Positions 44,536 to 52,898 of a DNA stretch of 64,000 bases are shown here, one piece after another. Under the pieces are notes generated by a model. The model was not told the DNA's origin. It did not search any database and saw nothing but the letters and a program-made list of their open reading frames with translations. Each line of letters starts with the position of its first letter. The first letter of the stretch is position 1. Position numbers and translations under genes: made by a program. Source of the stretch: CBDCUC01 sp965222485 (GTDB taxonomy: Bacteria; Pseudomonadota; Alphaproteobacteria; Rhizobiales; Hyphomicrobiaceae); contig CBDCUC010000040.1 in assembly GCA_965222485.1 (NCBI GenBank), forward strand, positions 1,364,001-1,428,000. The letters run 5' to 3'.

Positions 44536-44993
44536 GGCGGTTGTCGTTACCTAACGTCTTGCAAAAAAGTTTGTGGCGGCTGGCGGATGCACATGGCGTT
44601 TTGCGTTCTTTGGGCGTTTTGCATTCTGTGGCGTGCTGGCAAAACGGAACGACACCCTTCCGCAGAGGTCTTGCCGACGCCCGCGGTTCGCTCTTGCCGG
44701 TGGCAGTTTGAGCGGGGGGCCTTTTCTGGTCGCAGCCGTGCTTTTGCCTGGACTATTGCGGGCGGGGATATGCTCACCTATCCATAAAACGAATGTTCGT
44801 TTTTTTTGTCAGTGGAATTTGGCGCTGTCAAGGCGGTGGGGAACGGGCGGGCAGGTTTCCGGTGGGTGGCAACCCAGCCAGCCCCCAAGAGAACCTCCGT
44901 TATTTTCGTATTATTGTCAGTTTGTTAGCAGCTCTATTGGGCTTACTTTGGCTGCTACGGGCGGCTAACAAGGCTTACATGCCTTTTTGAAAC
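44536..44993. other. Intergenic region upstream of the efflux operon
   Basis: This 458-bp stretch lies between the TetR gene start and the bcsS stop. No gene is seen. It should contain the efflux operon promoter and includes the palindrome listed next, giving a leader of up to 250 bases if transcription starts there. Confidence 0.55.
44786..44803. promoter_or_regulatory. Likely TetR-family operator
   Basis: AAAACGAA and TTCGTTTT form a perfect 8-bp inverted repeat around TG. The shape and bases resemble operators of AcrR-type repressors controlling RND pumps. It is the only strong palindrome upstream of the TetR-MFP-RND operon. Its distance from the start codon (250 bp) is larger than usual. 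Confidence 0.6.
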
Positions 44994-45824
44994 TCAAAAC
45001 TGGGATACCCAGTTGATGGTGCCATAGGCCGATTGCTCTTCTGTGAAGTCGCCAAGTAGGCCTGTTGACGCGGATATTTCGCCGCCGTCCCATTGATATC
45101 GAGCAAAGATGCCCCCACGGGCATAGTCGAGCTGACGCGTTCTGAATGCCTCGCGCTCGTGGGTGATCTTGTAGTCACCCTGGATGTCGACATTAGCGCC
45201 GGCTTCCATCCCTAAGGACACCTGCGGCCAGAAGCGGTGGCCCAGCCGGGCACGTGCTGAGCGAGAATTGTGGGCTGCGGACCAGGCAAGGTCGACAGAC
45301 GCCCATGACTTGTCACCGATGTTGAACCACATTTCGAGTTTGCCTTTGACGCCATAGTCGAGACCGTTGGCGCGGTTGGCAGCATCAAACGGCGTGATCG
45401 TGTGATCGATTGCCGAGAACCCGACAAAAGCTTTTAGAATCAAGGGGTCCAGGCGCCAAAGATAACCGATCAGGGCATCAGCGTAGCTCGTCGTGGCACG
45501 GAATTCCCGGCCCTTTGTCAGTGTGGATTCGTCAAAGGACTCATACCGATACTGGCCGTATCCCGTTGCAGCCCGTAATCGGATTCCATCGCGGTGCATA
45601 TCGCCAAAGGGTGCGAGTGTTGCGCCTGTGTAGATGAGCCAAACGTGTTCGGCGGCGTCTGCCCCTGCCCAGATCTCGTAGTGTCGGGGATCTTTCTTGT
45701 CTGCGGCGGTTGCCGCTCCGCAGGCAATCAGCAGCAGCGTCGCGAATGCAGACACAATTCGCGTGTACTTTAGGAATAGCGGACGCTGGGCCCCCGCCCC
45801 CGCATGGTTCGATGAACGCCACAC
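44994..45824 (-). CDS. bcsS: Cellulose biosynthesis protein BcsS family
   Basis: The 276-residue product has an export signal (TRIVSAFATLLLIACGAATAAD, about residues 21-42) and a mature beta-strand-rich domain resembling an outer membrane barrel: YEIWAGADAAEHVWLIYTGA, GIRLRAATGYGQYRYES, then alternating strands to the aromatic end INWVSQF. This is the layout of BcsS proteins found with cellulose synthase loci in alphaproteobacteria; their exact role is unproven. No bcsA or other cellulose gene is in the window. The only start is GTG 45824. Confidence 0.75.
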   Translation of the reverse strand: MWRSSNHAGAGAQRPLFLKYTRIVSAFATLLLIACGAATAADKKDPRHYEIWAGADAAEHVWLIYTGATLAPFGDMHRDGIRLRAATGYGQYRYESFDESTLTKGREFRATTSYADALIGYLWRLDPLILKAFVGFSAIDHTITPFDAANRANGLDYGVKGKLEMWFNIGDKSWASVDLAWSAAHNSRSARARLGHRFWPQVSLGMEAGANVDIQGDYKITHEREAFRTRQLDYARGGIFARYQWDGGEISASTGLLGDFTEEQSAYGTINWVSQF

Positions 45825-46186
45825 ACCGATAACCAGAAAAAATTAAACTAAAAACGATAAAGGTTAGCTCGTTAACCATGAAGGGCAGGAATGGCTCCGA
45901 AGTCAATAGCGGGTCTGCCATATGTTGTGCCGCAACCGGTGGGCGGCGGTATGAACGCCACACAATCGCAGATGGCACAGAAAGCTGTGTATTATTTTGC
46001 AGTTTGAATTGAGCCCTCAGGTGTTGTGGTGTGGGAATTACGACGTACTCAAATTTTGAATAAGGCGTGCAAAGCGTCGGTGTTGGATAGTTATGTTGTT
46101 GCAAGTGCTTGACGTGGATCATGAGGGCTTGATCCGAGCTGGGTTAGCACCATGTCAGCCAACGCATAACCAATGGGTAGAATTCG
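45825..46186. other. Divergent promoter region with a 14-bp direct repeat
   Basis: These 362 bp separate bcsS and the phasin gene. ATGAACGCCACACA occurs at 45812-45825 (over the bcsS start codon) and again at 45951-45964, in the same orientation. The part just after 45830 is AT-rich. No gene is seen. Confidence 0.5.
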
Positions 46187-46714
46187 ATGCGTAAAAAAAC
46201 GGACGTAGATGTCTTCGGCTTTGGCCCGTATCAGGACTTTGCTGCATTATTTTTCGGAGCCGGAGCCCAATTCAATGAAGCTGGAAGCGGCTCGGATGTG
46301 GCCGCTGAGGGCGAACCGCCAATGGCAGGCTACAAGGCCCCCGCTGTTGCAATGGCTCAGGCCAATATGGAATTGTGGGGCTTAGCATGGCGGCGCGCGC
46401 GCGCATATGGCGAGCTGCCGATGCGCTTTGGGCAATGTCTGAACCCCCGCGATCTGGTCGAGCTGCAAACGAGTTTTTGGCACACGGCGTTTGAGCAGTA
46501 TTCGCACACAACAGCTCGCATGATGCACCTTGGCAAGGCGATGACGGTATTTCCGGGATCTTTCCCAGGTGCATTCGGAACGGATGATGTGCGTTCCGAA
46601 AAGCGCATGCACGATTATCTCGATGTGCGTGAAGCGTCGTCTGAGCGTGAGGGTGCTGGTGGTCCAGCAGCAGACGGTAAGGGTAAGGGCAGCAAGATCG
46701 ATAAGGCTGCTTAA
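46187..46714 (+). CDS. Phasin family protein
   Basis: Phasins coat polyhydroxyalkanoate granules; some related small proteins have other roles. The 175-residue product has a central helical region (about residues 50-120) with ANMELWGLAWRRARAYGELP and DLVELQTSFWHTAFEQY, the amphipathic pattern of the phasin family. The N-terminus and the Gly/Lys-rich C-terminus look disordered. There is no PHA synthase or depolymerase gene nearby. The lack of a strong ribosome binding site leaves the start slightly uncertain. Confidence 0.8.
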   Translation: MRKKTDVDVFGFGPYQDFAALFFGAGAQFNEAGSGSDVAAEGEPPMAGYKAPAVAMAQANMELWGLAWRRARAYGELPMRFGQCLNPRDLVELQTSFWHTAFEQYSHTTARMMHLGKAMTVFPGSFPGAFGTDDVRSEKRMHDYLDVREASSEREGAGGPAADGKGKGSKIDKAA

Positions 46715-46749
46715 TGCCCTGCTTCTGGACGTTCGCAAAGGGCGGGCAT

Positions 46750-48048
46750 TCAGCGTGAGCTGGCAACCGGTCTTGATGCCACGCGGGAGACATTGTCGTC
46801 TGCGCGGCGAGCGGTGGGGCGTTTATGTCCCCAGCGTGCGCCAAGCACCAGCTCACGAAATTTCGGTGCCAGTTCGGTTTTTTCCAACGCCTGAAGATAC
46901 GGTGCCCAAAAACGTATCGCGGTTTCGCGTGCCTGATTAATCGCGTTCGGATTGGGCAGATTGTTGCGAACGCGAAACGGTTGCATGCCCAGCCAAGCGT
47001 AAGTTGCTTGCCAGACTTCAGCCGCCGCACGCTTGTTACGGGGCCCGCGAAGTTGAAGAACCGCGGGCATTGCCGGTTCGAGTTCGTGGCTGCCGATCTC
47101 GACATTCGCTATACAGCGACCGTTGCGACGGACGGAGAAAACGTGCGAACGATGCTGCTGCAGGCGTTCGGCAAATTGGTCGAGGCAGTTGTCCATGCGA
47201 TCGGATTCTTCGATGAAGTCGCGCGGCGATCTCAGCAGTACAAATTCAAGTCCAAGAACTTCGCCCTCTCGAATCCACTTGTCGTCGGAAATGTTGGCGA
47301 TGGCATATGCCAACGCAATGCGCCGGCGCCAGTTGCCCAGTTCGTCAACCGACCGACGCAGCCCCATTGCAGGGTTCCACTTGCGTCGCAGGAGTTGGTG
47401 ACCAGGCGTATCGGGCTTGTCGGCATGCCATGCCCATGCCGTCATATAGCGAAACGTGTTTTCACCTTGCGGCGCGGTCAATATGCGGTGGTGGCGCGAA
47501 AGCCAGCTTGCCGCCCACAAGGCGAAACTGGAGTGGCAGGCGCGATTGCCGTAGAGGACACCCCAAAGCCACACCGGTGCTTCCTTGGCATTTGTCGGAA
47601 CGAATTGGATGATGTGGCGGGCAAAGTCGGGATCAAGCGGCAGGTCGATTAAGGGTTCGGTGTAAGCCTCGGCAGGCAACCTGCGTAACCACCAAGGTAA
47701 GTTCAATGTTTCGCATGCCGTTCGCAGCGGCCCACCATTGTGGATGATGGCAAACGCCTGGTTACGTTGCTCCTGGGTGGCATAACCGGTAGCCAGCGCG
47801 AACAGTAGGCCAGGGAAGCTGTCCACAAGATCGGCCGCCTTTGGTGAGCAGCTTGTCAGTTGTTGGACGTAGGTGCGATACGGCATCCGAAAGGATTGGA
47901 GCGGCCTGGCGTTGCGATCATCCTGTGTGTCGGTGGCACTGCGTGGCCATGGCGCGTGCGTGCTCAACTCGGGCCTCCCTTGGTTGCGCAGTCTACCTGC
48001 CCGTTCAAGAAAGGTTGCAGGACAAAATGGCGAAAGGGCGGTTAGCAT
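46750..48048 (-). CDS. PcfJ-like protein
   Basis: The 432-residue product contains, near residues 275-320, a segment like the core of PcfJ proteins: RSPRDFIEESDRMDNCLDQF, then a Tyr/Phe-rich helix, HVFSVRRNGRCIANVEIG and a Leu/Gln strand. PcfJ was first noted on conjugative plasmids, but related proteins occur on chromosomes, with unknown function. The N-terminal 200 residues are helical and unmatched. The start at 48048 is poorly supported; ATG 47886 is a good alternative. It converges on the phasin gene, with no plasmid or conjugation genes around. Confidence 0.72.
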   Translation of the reverse strand: MLTALSPFCPATFLERAGRLRNQGRPELSTHAPWPRSATDTQDDRNARPLQSFRMPYRTYVQQLTSCSPKAADLVDSFPGLLFALATGYATQEQRNQAFAIIHNGGPLRTACETLNLPWWLRRLPAEAYTEPLIDLPLDPDFARHIIQFVPTNAKEAPVWLWGVLYGNRACHSSFALWAASWLSRHHRILTAPQGENTFRYMTAWAWHADKPDTPGHQLLRRKWNPAMGLRRSVDELGNWRRRIALAYAIANISDDKWIREGEVLGLEFVLLRSPRDFIEESDRMDNCLDQFAERLQQHRSHVFSVRRNGRCIANVEIGSHELEPAMPAVLQLRGPRNKRAAAEVWQATYAWLGMQPFRVRNNLPNPNAINQARETAIRFWAPYLQALEKTELAPKFRELVLGARWGHKRPTARRADDNVSRVASRPVASSR

Positions 48049-48342
48049 TGGGGGCGTAACGTCCGATCAGTTGATTTCGCTTTTTCACCGGCGGTGCTGC
48101 GGTACATCGGCTAGCACATGGTTTTTGATGGGCTGGCGAGCACGTACCTGATGGCTGTAACGGGAACTCGGCTCTAGTGTTCCTATGGGCCTGCGTGTTG
48201 ATGAGCTTGTTAGCTGAAGTGTTGTCCGGTCGCCGTTGCAACGCACATGGTCTGTGCGGGCAGGACTTGTGGGATGAAGGGTGCATGACGTTGTAGCGGT
48301 TTGCCAAACGCAGCATCGGACATCAAGTTTAGGAGCATTAAC

Positions 48343-48948
48343 ATGAAGGCCCGACCCATCAGTTACCGGTTGGCGATGACCGCCTTGGCTGTGTTTGCAG
48401 TTGTCGGCATCACTGTGTGGATGTTTGCTGGCGGCGATCGACTGACGAGCCGCGTTTCACCTCCCACACTCAAGCAGGTTGAGCTGGACGTGACGCGCAC
48501 TTTTGCTGATGTCGCGCATTGGCCGGTCGAAGAGTTTGCGAAAAAAAATATGTCAAGTAAGGGCGGCATTCTGTTGTTTGATGTGCGCTCGCACGACGAG
48601 TACCGCGTTAGTCGAATTGCTGGTGCGGAGCGCGTGGACCCTTCGATGACGGCGGAGGCGTTCTTGGAGAGTCACGGTCAAGCAGTGCAGGGGAAGACCG
48701 TTGTATTCTACTGTTCGGTCGGTGTGCGCAGTTCGCGACTGGCGCGCCGCGTACAAGGCGGGCTGAAGTCTGCAGGGGCCAACGGCGTCTACAACCTAAA
48801 AGGTGGTGTCTTTCGTTGGCATAACGACGATCGACCGCTCGTGGACGATGATGGGCACACAGCCAAGGTGCACGGATTTGATAGGTACTGGCGATTGTTG
48901 TTGGAGCGTCAGGGGGTGACCGTTCTGGGTGCTGAGCAAGGCGGCTAA
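48343..48948 (+). CDS. Membrane-anchored rhodanese-like sulfurtransferase
   Basis: The 201-residue product has an N-terminal membrane anchor (about residues 10-29) and a periplasmic rhodanese domain (about 50-170) with LLFDVRSHDEYRVSRIAGA and the active-site loop YCSVGVRSS, with Cys124 as the likely sulfur carrier. A C-terminal extension of about 30 residues follows GGVFRWHNDDRPLV. Substrates are unknown. ATG 48343 has AGGAG seven bases upstream. It converges on the IalB-like gene. Confidence 0.9.
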   Translation: MKARPISYRLAMTALAVFAVVGITVWMFAGGDRLTSRVSPPTLKQVELDVTRTFADVAHWPVEEFAKKNMSSKGGILLFDVRSHDEYRVSRIAGAERVDPSMTAEAFLESHGQAVQGKTVVFYCSVGVRSSRLARRVQGGLKSAGANGVYNLKGGVFRWHNDDRPLVDDDGHTAKVHGFDRYWRLLLERQGVTVLGAEQGG

Positions 48949-48994
48949 CGGCGGCCTTCCGCGTTCGTGCAAAAAAATTTGCGCTGGGACGCTG

Positions 48995-49513
48995 TTAATT
49001 GAGTGCTGCCAAAGCTTTATCAAATCCAGTAAGAGAAATTGGTATGCCGATACCTGCCTCTTCAGTCTGAAAAATGATGAAGATCGCCGTCTTGCCGGTT
49101 GAGAGCTGATCAATAAGCTTTTGTTCGACAGTCACCTGGGCGTAGCAAGCAAAAGTGTGGCAGCGCAGAAATGGGGCGTTGCCAACATCCTTGCCGTCGA
49201 TTTTCAGTCCAAGCCCCGGCGGTAGCAACACCCCGACAGGTGCGAACACGCGCAGAACTTGCGTGCCATCGGAGAAATTCTGGAAATAGACGGTCAGCCC
49301 GACATTCTTCCGGTCTTCAGCCGTGACGCTCTGGACGATCGCACAGACTTCGTTGTTGGCCCCTGGCGGCGGCGGTTTGCAGACGACTTGCCAATCTCCG
49401 TGCTGGGATTTAATCGCGGTGTCCTGTGCGGCGGCAGCGGACACGATTGCTGCGGTGCAGCAAAAAAAGAACGCAATGAGCGACAGCCTCCCCCGAAGCC
49501 GCAAGCAGCGCAT
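48995..49513 (-). CDS. Invasion-associated locus B (IalB) family protein
   Basis: The 172-residue product from ATG 49513 has a signal peptide (LSLIAFFFCCTAAIVSAAAA) and a mature domain with GDWQVVCKPPPPGANNEVC, then FLRCHTFACYAQV, giving the four cysteines typical of the family. IalB aids red cell invasion in Bartonella; in free-living relatives such proteins are common and their role is unknown. The frame runs open to 49594, but the signal peptide fits the internal start. Confidence 0.85.
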   Translation of the reverse strand: MRCLRLRGRLSLIAFFFCCTAAIVSAAAAQDTAIKSQHGDWQVVCKPPPPGANNEVCAIVQSVTAEDRKNVGLTVYFQNFSDGTQVLRVFAPVGVLLPPGLGLKIDGKDVGNAPFLRCHTFACYAQVTVEQKLIDQLSTGKTAIFIIFQTEEAGIGIPISLTGFDKALAALN

Positions 49514-50027
49514 GAAGAGCTGGGCGATGGCTGCCGATTTGTGATGGCGATCCGCTGGCTCTATGAGAGCAAAACTAGTCAAGCGAGGCTCCAAATACGT
49601 GGGTTGAGAATTAGCCGAGCGAATTGTGCCTGCCGGCTCGGCAACCGCGCGTCCTCAATGGTCGTCTCACAAGAGGAAAACGGCTAAAATTGGACTCCTG
49701 AACGCTGATCGAAAAGTCTATGCGATTCGAAACTGTCTGGGGTGGATGAGGCGAAAGTCAATGGGAGCTTGCGTGCGCAAATGCCGCAACACGCTTGACT
49801 TGAGACAATGGAAGCGTTTGTGTTCTCTTTCAGGGAGGGGGAGTGCGTCTCTAACGATTGGCGATGAATTGGGCCTTGGTGTGTCTCGGGCGGGTTGAAC
49901 TTGCTCATTGCACAATACGAAGCCTGATGTGTCGCAGATCACGTCCGTGACAGCTCTCCGCAGGTCCTAAAACAATAGATCACAAACTTTCCTGGCGCTA
50001 AAGCCGGGTGTTTTTGGGGAGCACAGA
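49514..50027. other. Upstream region of the cytochrome oxidase locus
   Basis: About 514 bp lie between the IalB-like gene and coxB. No gene is seen. It should hold the promoter of the cox operon; GGGGAG just before ATG 50028 is the coxB ribosome binding site. I cannot identify a specific regulator site. Confidence 0.5.
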
Positions 50028-50939
50028 ATGTTGAAAAGGGTGATTTGCAACGCACCTTTTGCGGGGCTGGTGATGGCCGCAGTGGCGATACTGTGGGCTG
50101 GCGCAGCGGCTGCCGGTATGGGGCAACCTTCGCCAGGGCAAATGGGACTGCAGGAGCCGGTAACCGAGGTCGCCCGTGAGATCAACAAGTTTCATGACTT
50201 CGTGAACATTATCATCATTGCGATTGCAGTCTTTGTGTTGGCGCTGCTGGTGTTCGTCCTGGTGCGGTTTAATGAAAAGTCCAATCCGACGCCATCGACG
50301 ACAACCCACAACACGTTTCTGGAAGTCGCTTGGACCGTGATCCCGATCTTCATCCTGGTGTTAATCGCGATCCCCTCATTCAAGCTCTTGAACCTGCAGT
50401 ACTCCTTTCCAAAGCCTGATCTGACGATCAAGGCAACGGGCTATCAGTGGTATTGGTCGCACTCTTATCCCGATAATGGAGACTTTGAATTCGACAGCGT
50501 GATGCTGAACGATGACGAGCGCAAGGAAATGGAAGATGCTGGAATCCCGGCGCCACGAAATCTGGCGGTCGACAATGAAGTCGTCGTGCCGGTCAACAAA
50601 GTAGTGCACGTGCTCATTACAGCTGAGGACGTCTTGCACAATTGGACGATCCCCGCATTCGGTTCAAAGATCGATGCCGTGCCAGGCCGCGTGACATCGA
50701 CGTGGTTCCGCGCGGAAAAAGAAGGCGTCTATTATGGGCAGTGCTCTGAGCTGTGCGGCAAGAACCACGCGTTCATGCCGATCGCGGTTCGGGTCGTTAG
50801 CGAAGATGTCTTCAACAAGTGGGCTGCCGCAATGGAAGCCGAAGAGGAAGATAAGGCGCGCGAATTGATCAACAGCGCTGCATTAAAGCATGCTGGCCGG
50901 AGCAAGGTCGCACGCGCGCAAGTCGATAAAGCCGAATAA
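50028..50939 (+). CDS. coxB: Cytochrome c oxidase subunit II
   Basis: CoxB accepts electrons from cytochrome c at its CuA centre and passes them to subunit I of the aa3-type oxidase in the inner membrane. The 303-residue product has a signal segment (about residues 10-29), two membrane helices (about 60-80 and 100-120), the aromatic electron-entry motif GYQWYWSHSYP and the CuA ligands in GQCSELCGKNHAFMP (Cys239, Glu241, Cys243, His247, Met250). The C-terminal tail is rich in charged residues. It leads the operon. Confidence 0.97.
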   Translation: MLKRVICNAPFAGLVMAAVAILWAGAAAAGMGQPSPGQMGLQEPVTEVAREINKFHDFVNIIIIAIAVFVLALLVFVLVRFNEKSNPTPSTTTHNTFLEVAWTVIPIFILVLIAIPSFKLLNLQYSFPKPDLTIKATGYQWYWSHSYPDNGDFEFDSVMLNDDERKEMEDAGIPAPRNLAVDNEVVVPVNKVVHVLITAEDVLHNWTIPAFGSKIDAVPGRVTSTWFRAEKEGVYYGQCSELCGKNHAFMPIAVRVVSEDVFNKWAAAMEAEEEDKARELINSAALKHAGRSKVARAQVDKAE

Positions 50940-51052
50940 TCAACCGGCTTTTAGATTCCTGGCCGGCTGCTGATAGAAACCGGCTGGCCTATCAAAACAT
51001 TCGCCGTTAGCGGCGAAACAGGAAATGACCCGAGGCACGAGGCTTAACGACA

Positions 51053-52666
51053 ATGGGAAACACCGCACAAGCGAGCGATGATCATGGCCACGGACTGAGC
51101 TTTATTCAGCGCTGGCTGTTTTCAACCAACCATAAAGACATCGGTACGCTGTACCTGATATTTGCGATCATCGGCGGTCTTGTCGGTGGTGCACTGTCGG
51201 TGGCGATGCGCATGGAATTGCAATACCCGGGTATGCAGTTCTTTGCAGATCCGCACCTGTTCAACGTCTTTGTGACAGCTCACGGCCTGATCATGGTGTT
51301 CTTCATGGTCATGCCGGCCATGATCGGCGGCTTCGGCAACTGGTTCGTGCCGCTGATGATCGGTGCGCCGGATATGGCGTTCCCGCGCATGAACAACATC
51401 TCATTCTGGTTGCTGCCGGTTGCTCTTGTGCTGCTCGTGCTGTCGATGTTCGTTGAAGGGCCGCCAGGGGCTGACGGTGTCGGTGGCGGCTGGACGGTCT
51501 ATGCGCCGTTGTCGACAACCGGGCAGCCGGGGCCTGCGATGGATTTTGCCATCCTGTCACTTCACCTTGCCGGTGCGTCATCGATCCTCGGTGCGATCAA
51601 CTTCATCACCACGATCTTCAATATGCGCGCGCCGGGTATGACGCTGCACAAGATGCCGCTGTTCGTTTGGTCGATTCTGGTGACAGTGTTCCTGCTGCTG
51701 CTGTCGCTGCCAGTGTTTGCCGGTGCGATCACGATGCTTCTGACCGACCGTAATTTCGGTACCACGTTCTTCACGGCAGCCGGTGGTGGTGATCCGATTC
51801 TGTACCAGCACCTGTTCTGGTTCTTTGCCCATCCGGAAGTCTACATCCTTATCCTTCCCGGCTTCGGCATGGTCAGCCAGATTATAGCAACATTCTCTAA
51901 GAAACCGGTGTTCGGTTATCTGGGTATGGCCTACGCCATGGTTGCGATCGGTGTGGTTGGCTTCATCGTTTGGGCCCACCACATGTACACTGCGGGTCTT
52001 TCTGTTGAAACACAGGCCTACTTCGTATTCGCCACCATGGTGATCGCGGTGCCGACCGGTGTGAAGATCTTCTCCTGGATCGCGACTATGTGGGGCGGAT
52101 CGATTTCGTTCCGCTTGCCGATGTTGTGGGCTCTGGGCTTCATCTTCCTGTTCACCGTGGGCGGCGTGACGGGCGTGATGCTTGCCAACGCCGGTGTGGA
52201 TCGCGCATTGCACGACACCTACTATGTGGTGGCGCACTTCCACTACGTGTTGTCTCTAGGTGCTGTGTTTACGATTTTTGCGGGCTGGTACTACTGGTTC
52301 CCGAAGATCAGCGGCTACATGTACAATGAGTTCTGGGGCAAGCTACACTTCTGGCTGACCTTCATTGGTGCAAACGTGCTGTTCTTCCCGCAGCACTTCC
52401 TCGGTCTGGCAGGCATGCCGCGTCGTTACGCGGACTATCCGGACGCCTACGCATTCTGGAACAACATCTCGTCGATCGGTTCCTACATCACTGCCATCGG
52501 TACAATCTGCTTCCTGATCGGCGTCATGCTGGCATTTGCCCGGCGTGAAAAGGCCGGCGACAATCCATGGGGTGTTGGAGCAACGACGCTGGAATGGACG
52601 TTGTCGTCACCGCCACCGTTCCACCAGTATTCGACGTTGCCGAAGATCAAGGCGACGGACCACTAG
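51053..52666 (+). CDS. coxA: Cytochrome c oxidase subunit I
   Basis: CoxA holds heme a, heme a3 and CuB and reduces oxygen while pumping protons. The 537-residue product has twelve membrane helices. Visible landmarks are the heme a histidine in FVTAHGLIMVFFMVMPAMIG, HPEVYILILPGFG with the His-Tyr pair of the CuB site, VWAHHMYTAG with two further CuB histidines, and HDTYYVVAHFHYVLSLG with the heme histidines. The gap after coxB contains a 7-bp hairpin (TTCGCCG/CGGCGAA at 51000-51017) without a T-run. Confidence 0.98.
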   Translation: MGNTAQASDDHGHGLSFIQRWLFSTNHKDIGTLYLIFAIIGGLVGGALSVAMRMELQYPGMQFFADPHLFNVFVTAHGLIMVFFMVMPAMIGGFGNWFVPLMIGAPDMAFPRMNNISFWLLPVALVLLVLSMFVEGPPGADGVGGGWTVYAPLSTTGQPGPAMDFAILSLHLAGASSILGAINFITTIFNMRAPGMTLHKMPLFVWSILVTVFLLLLSLPVFAGAITMLLTDRNFGTTFFTAAGGGDPILYQHLFWFFAHPEVYILILPGFGMVSQIIATFSKKPVFGYLGMAYAMVAIGVVGFIVWAHHMYTAGLSVETQAYFVFATMVIAVPTGVKIFSWIATMWGGSISFRLPMLWALGFIFLFTVGGVTGVMLANAGVDRALHDTYYVVAHFHYVLSLGAVFTIFAGWYYWFPKISGYMYNEFWGKLHFWLTFIGANVLFFPQHFLGLAGMPRRYADYPDAYAFWNNISSIGSYITAIGTICFLIGVMLAFARREKAGDNPWGVGATTLEWTLSSPPPFHQYSTLPKIKATDH

Positions 52667-52673
52667 ATCGAAT

Positions 52674-52708
52674 AAGAGGGTGCCCGCGATTTGCGTGGGC
52701 GCCCTCTT
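52674..52708 (+). terminator. Hairpin after coxA
   Basis: A 12-bp stem (AAGAGGGTGCCC / GGGCGCCCTCTT, one G-T pair) with an 11-base loop begins just after the coxA stop. Only scattered T residues follow, so it probably reduces rather than stops read-through into ctaB, giving more coxBA message than assembly-factor message. Confidence 0.65.
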
Positions 52709-52898
52709 CTTCGGAAAAAGGAATGGCGGAATACGATCCGCTGGCGACTGGTACGGTGTTCTTGGCCGCAGTACTTCCAATGTCCAGGCTGACTTAGCCA
52801 ATGCGGTTAGAGGACAAAGAATAAGAAAACATGCTCCGGTAGTTTGAGCTGCCTGAACCAATGACAACAAGAACGATACGTTCACAGGGGAGTTTGAG

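Noticed and set aside
46272..47105. 277-codon minus frame overlapping the phasin and PcfJ-like genes
   Set aside because: It conflicts with two better supported genes, one on each strand, and its translation is rich in His, Cys and Arg like a shadow frame.
46825..47652. 275-codon plus frame antisense to the PcfJ-like gene
   Set aside because: The minus-strand product has a recognisable PcfJ-like core; the plus frame has none.
46750..48048. Integrated conjugative plasmid suggested by the PcfJ-like gene
   Set aside because: No relaxase, type IV secretion, integrase, tRNA or direct-repeat boundary is found around it.
51578..52243. 221-codon minus frame inside coxA
   Set aside because: It is antisense to a nearly canonical CoxA and encodes His/Arg/Glu-rich shadow sequence.
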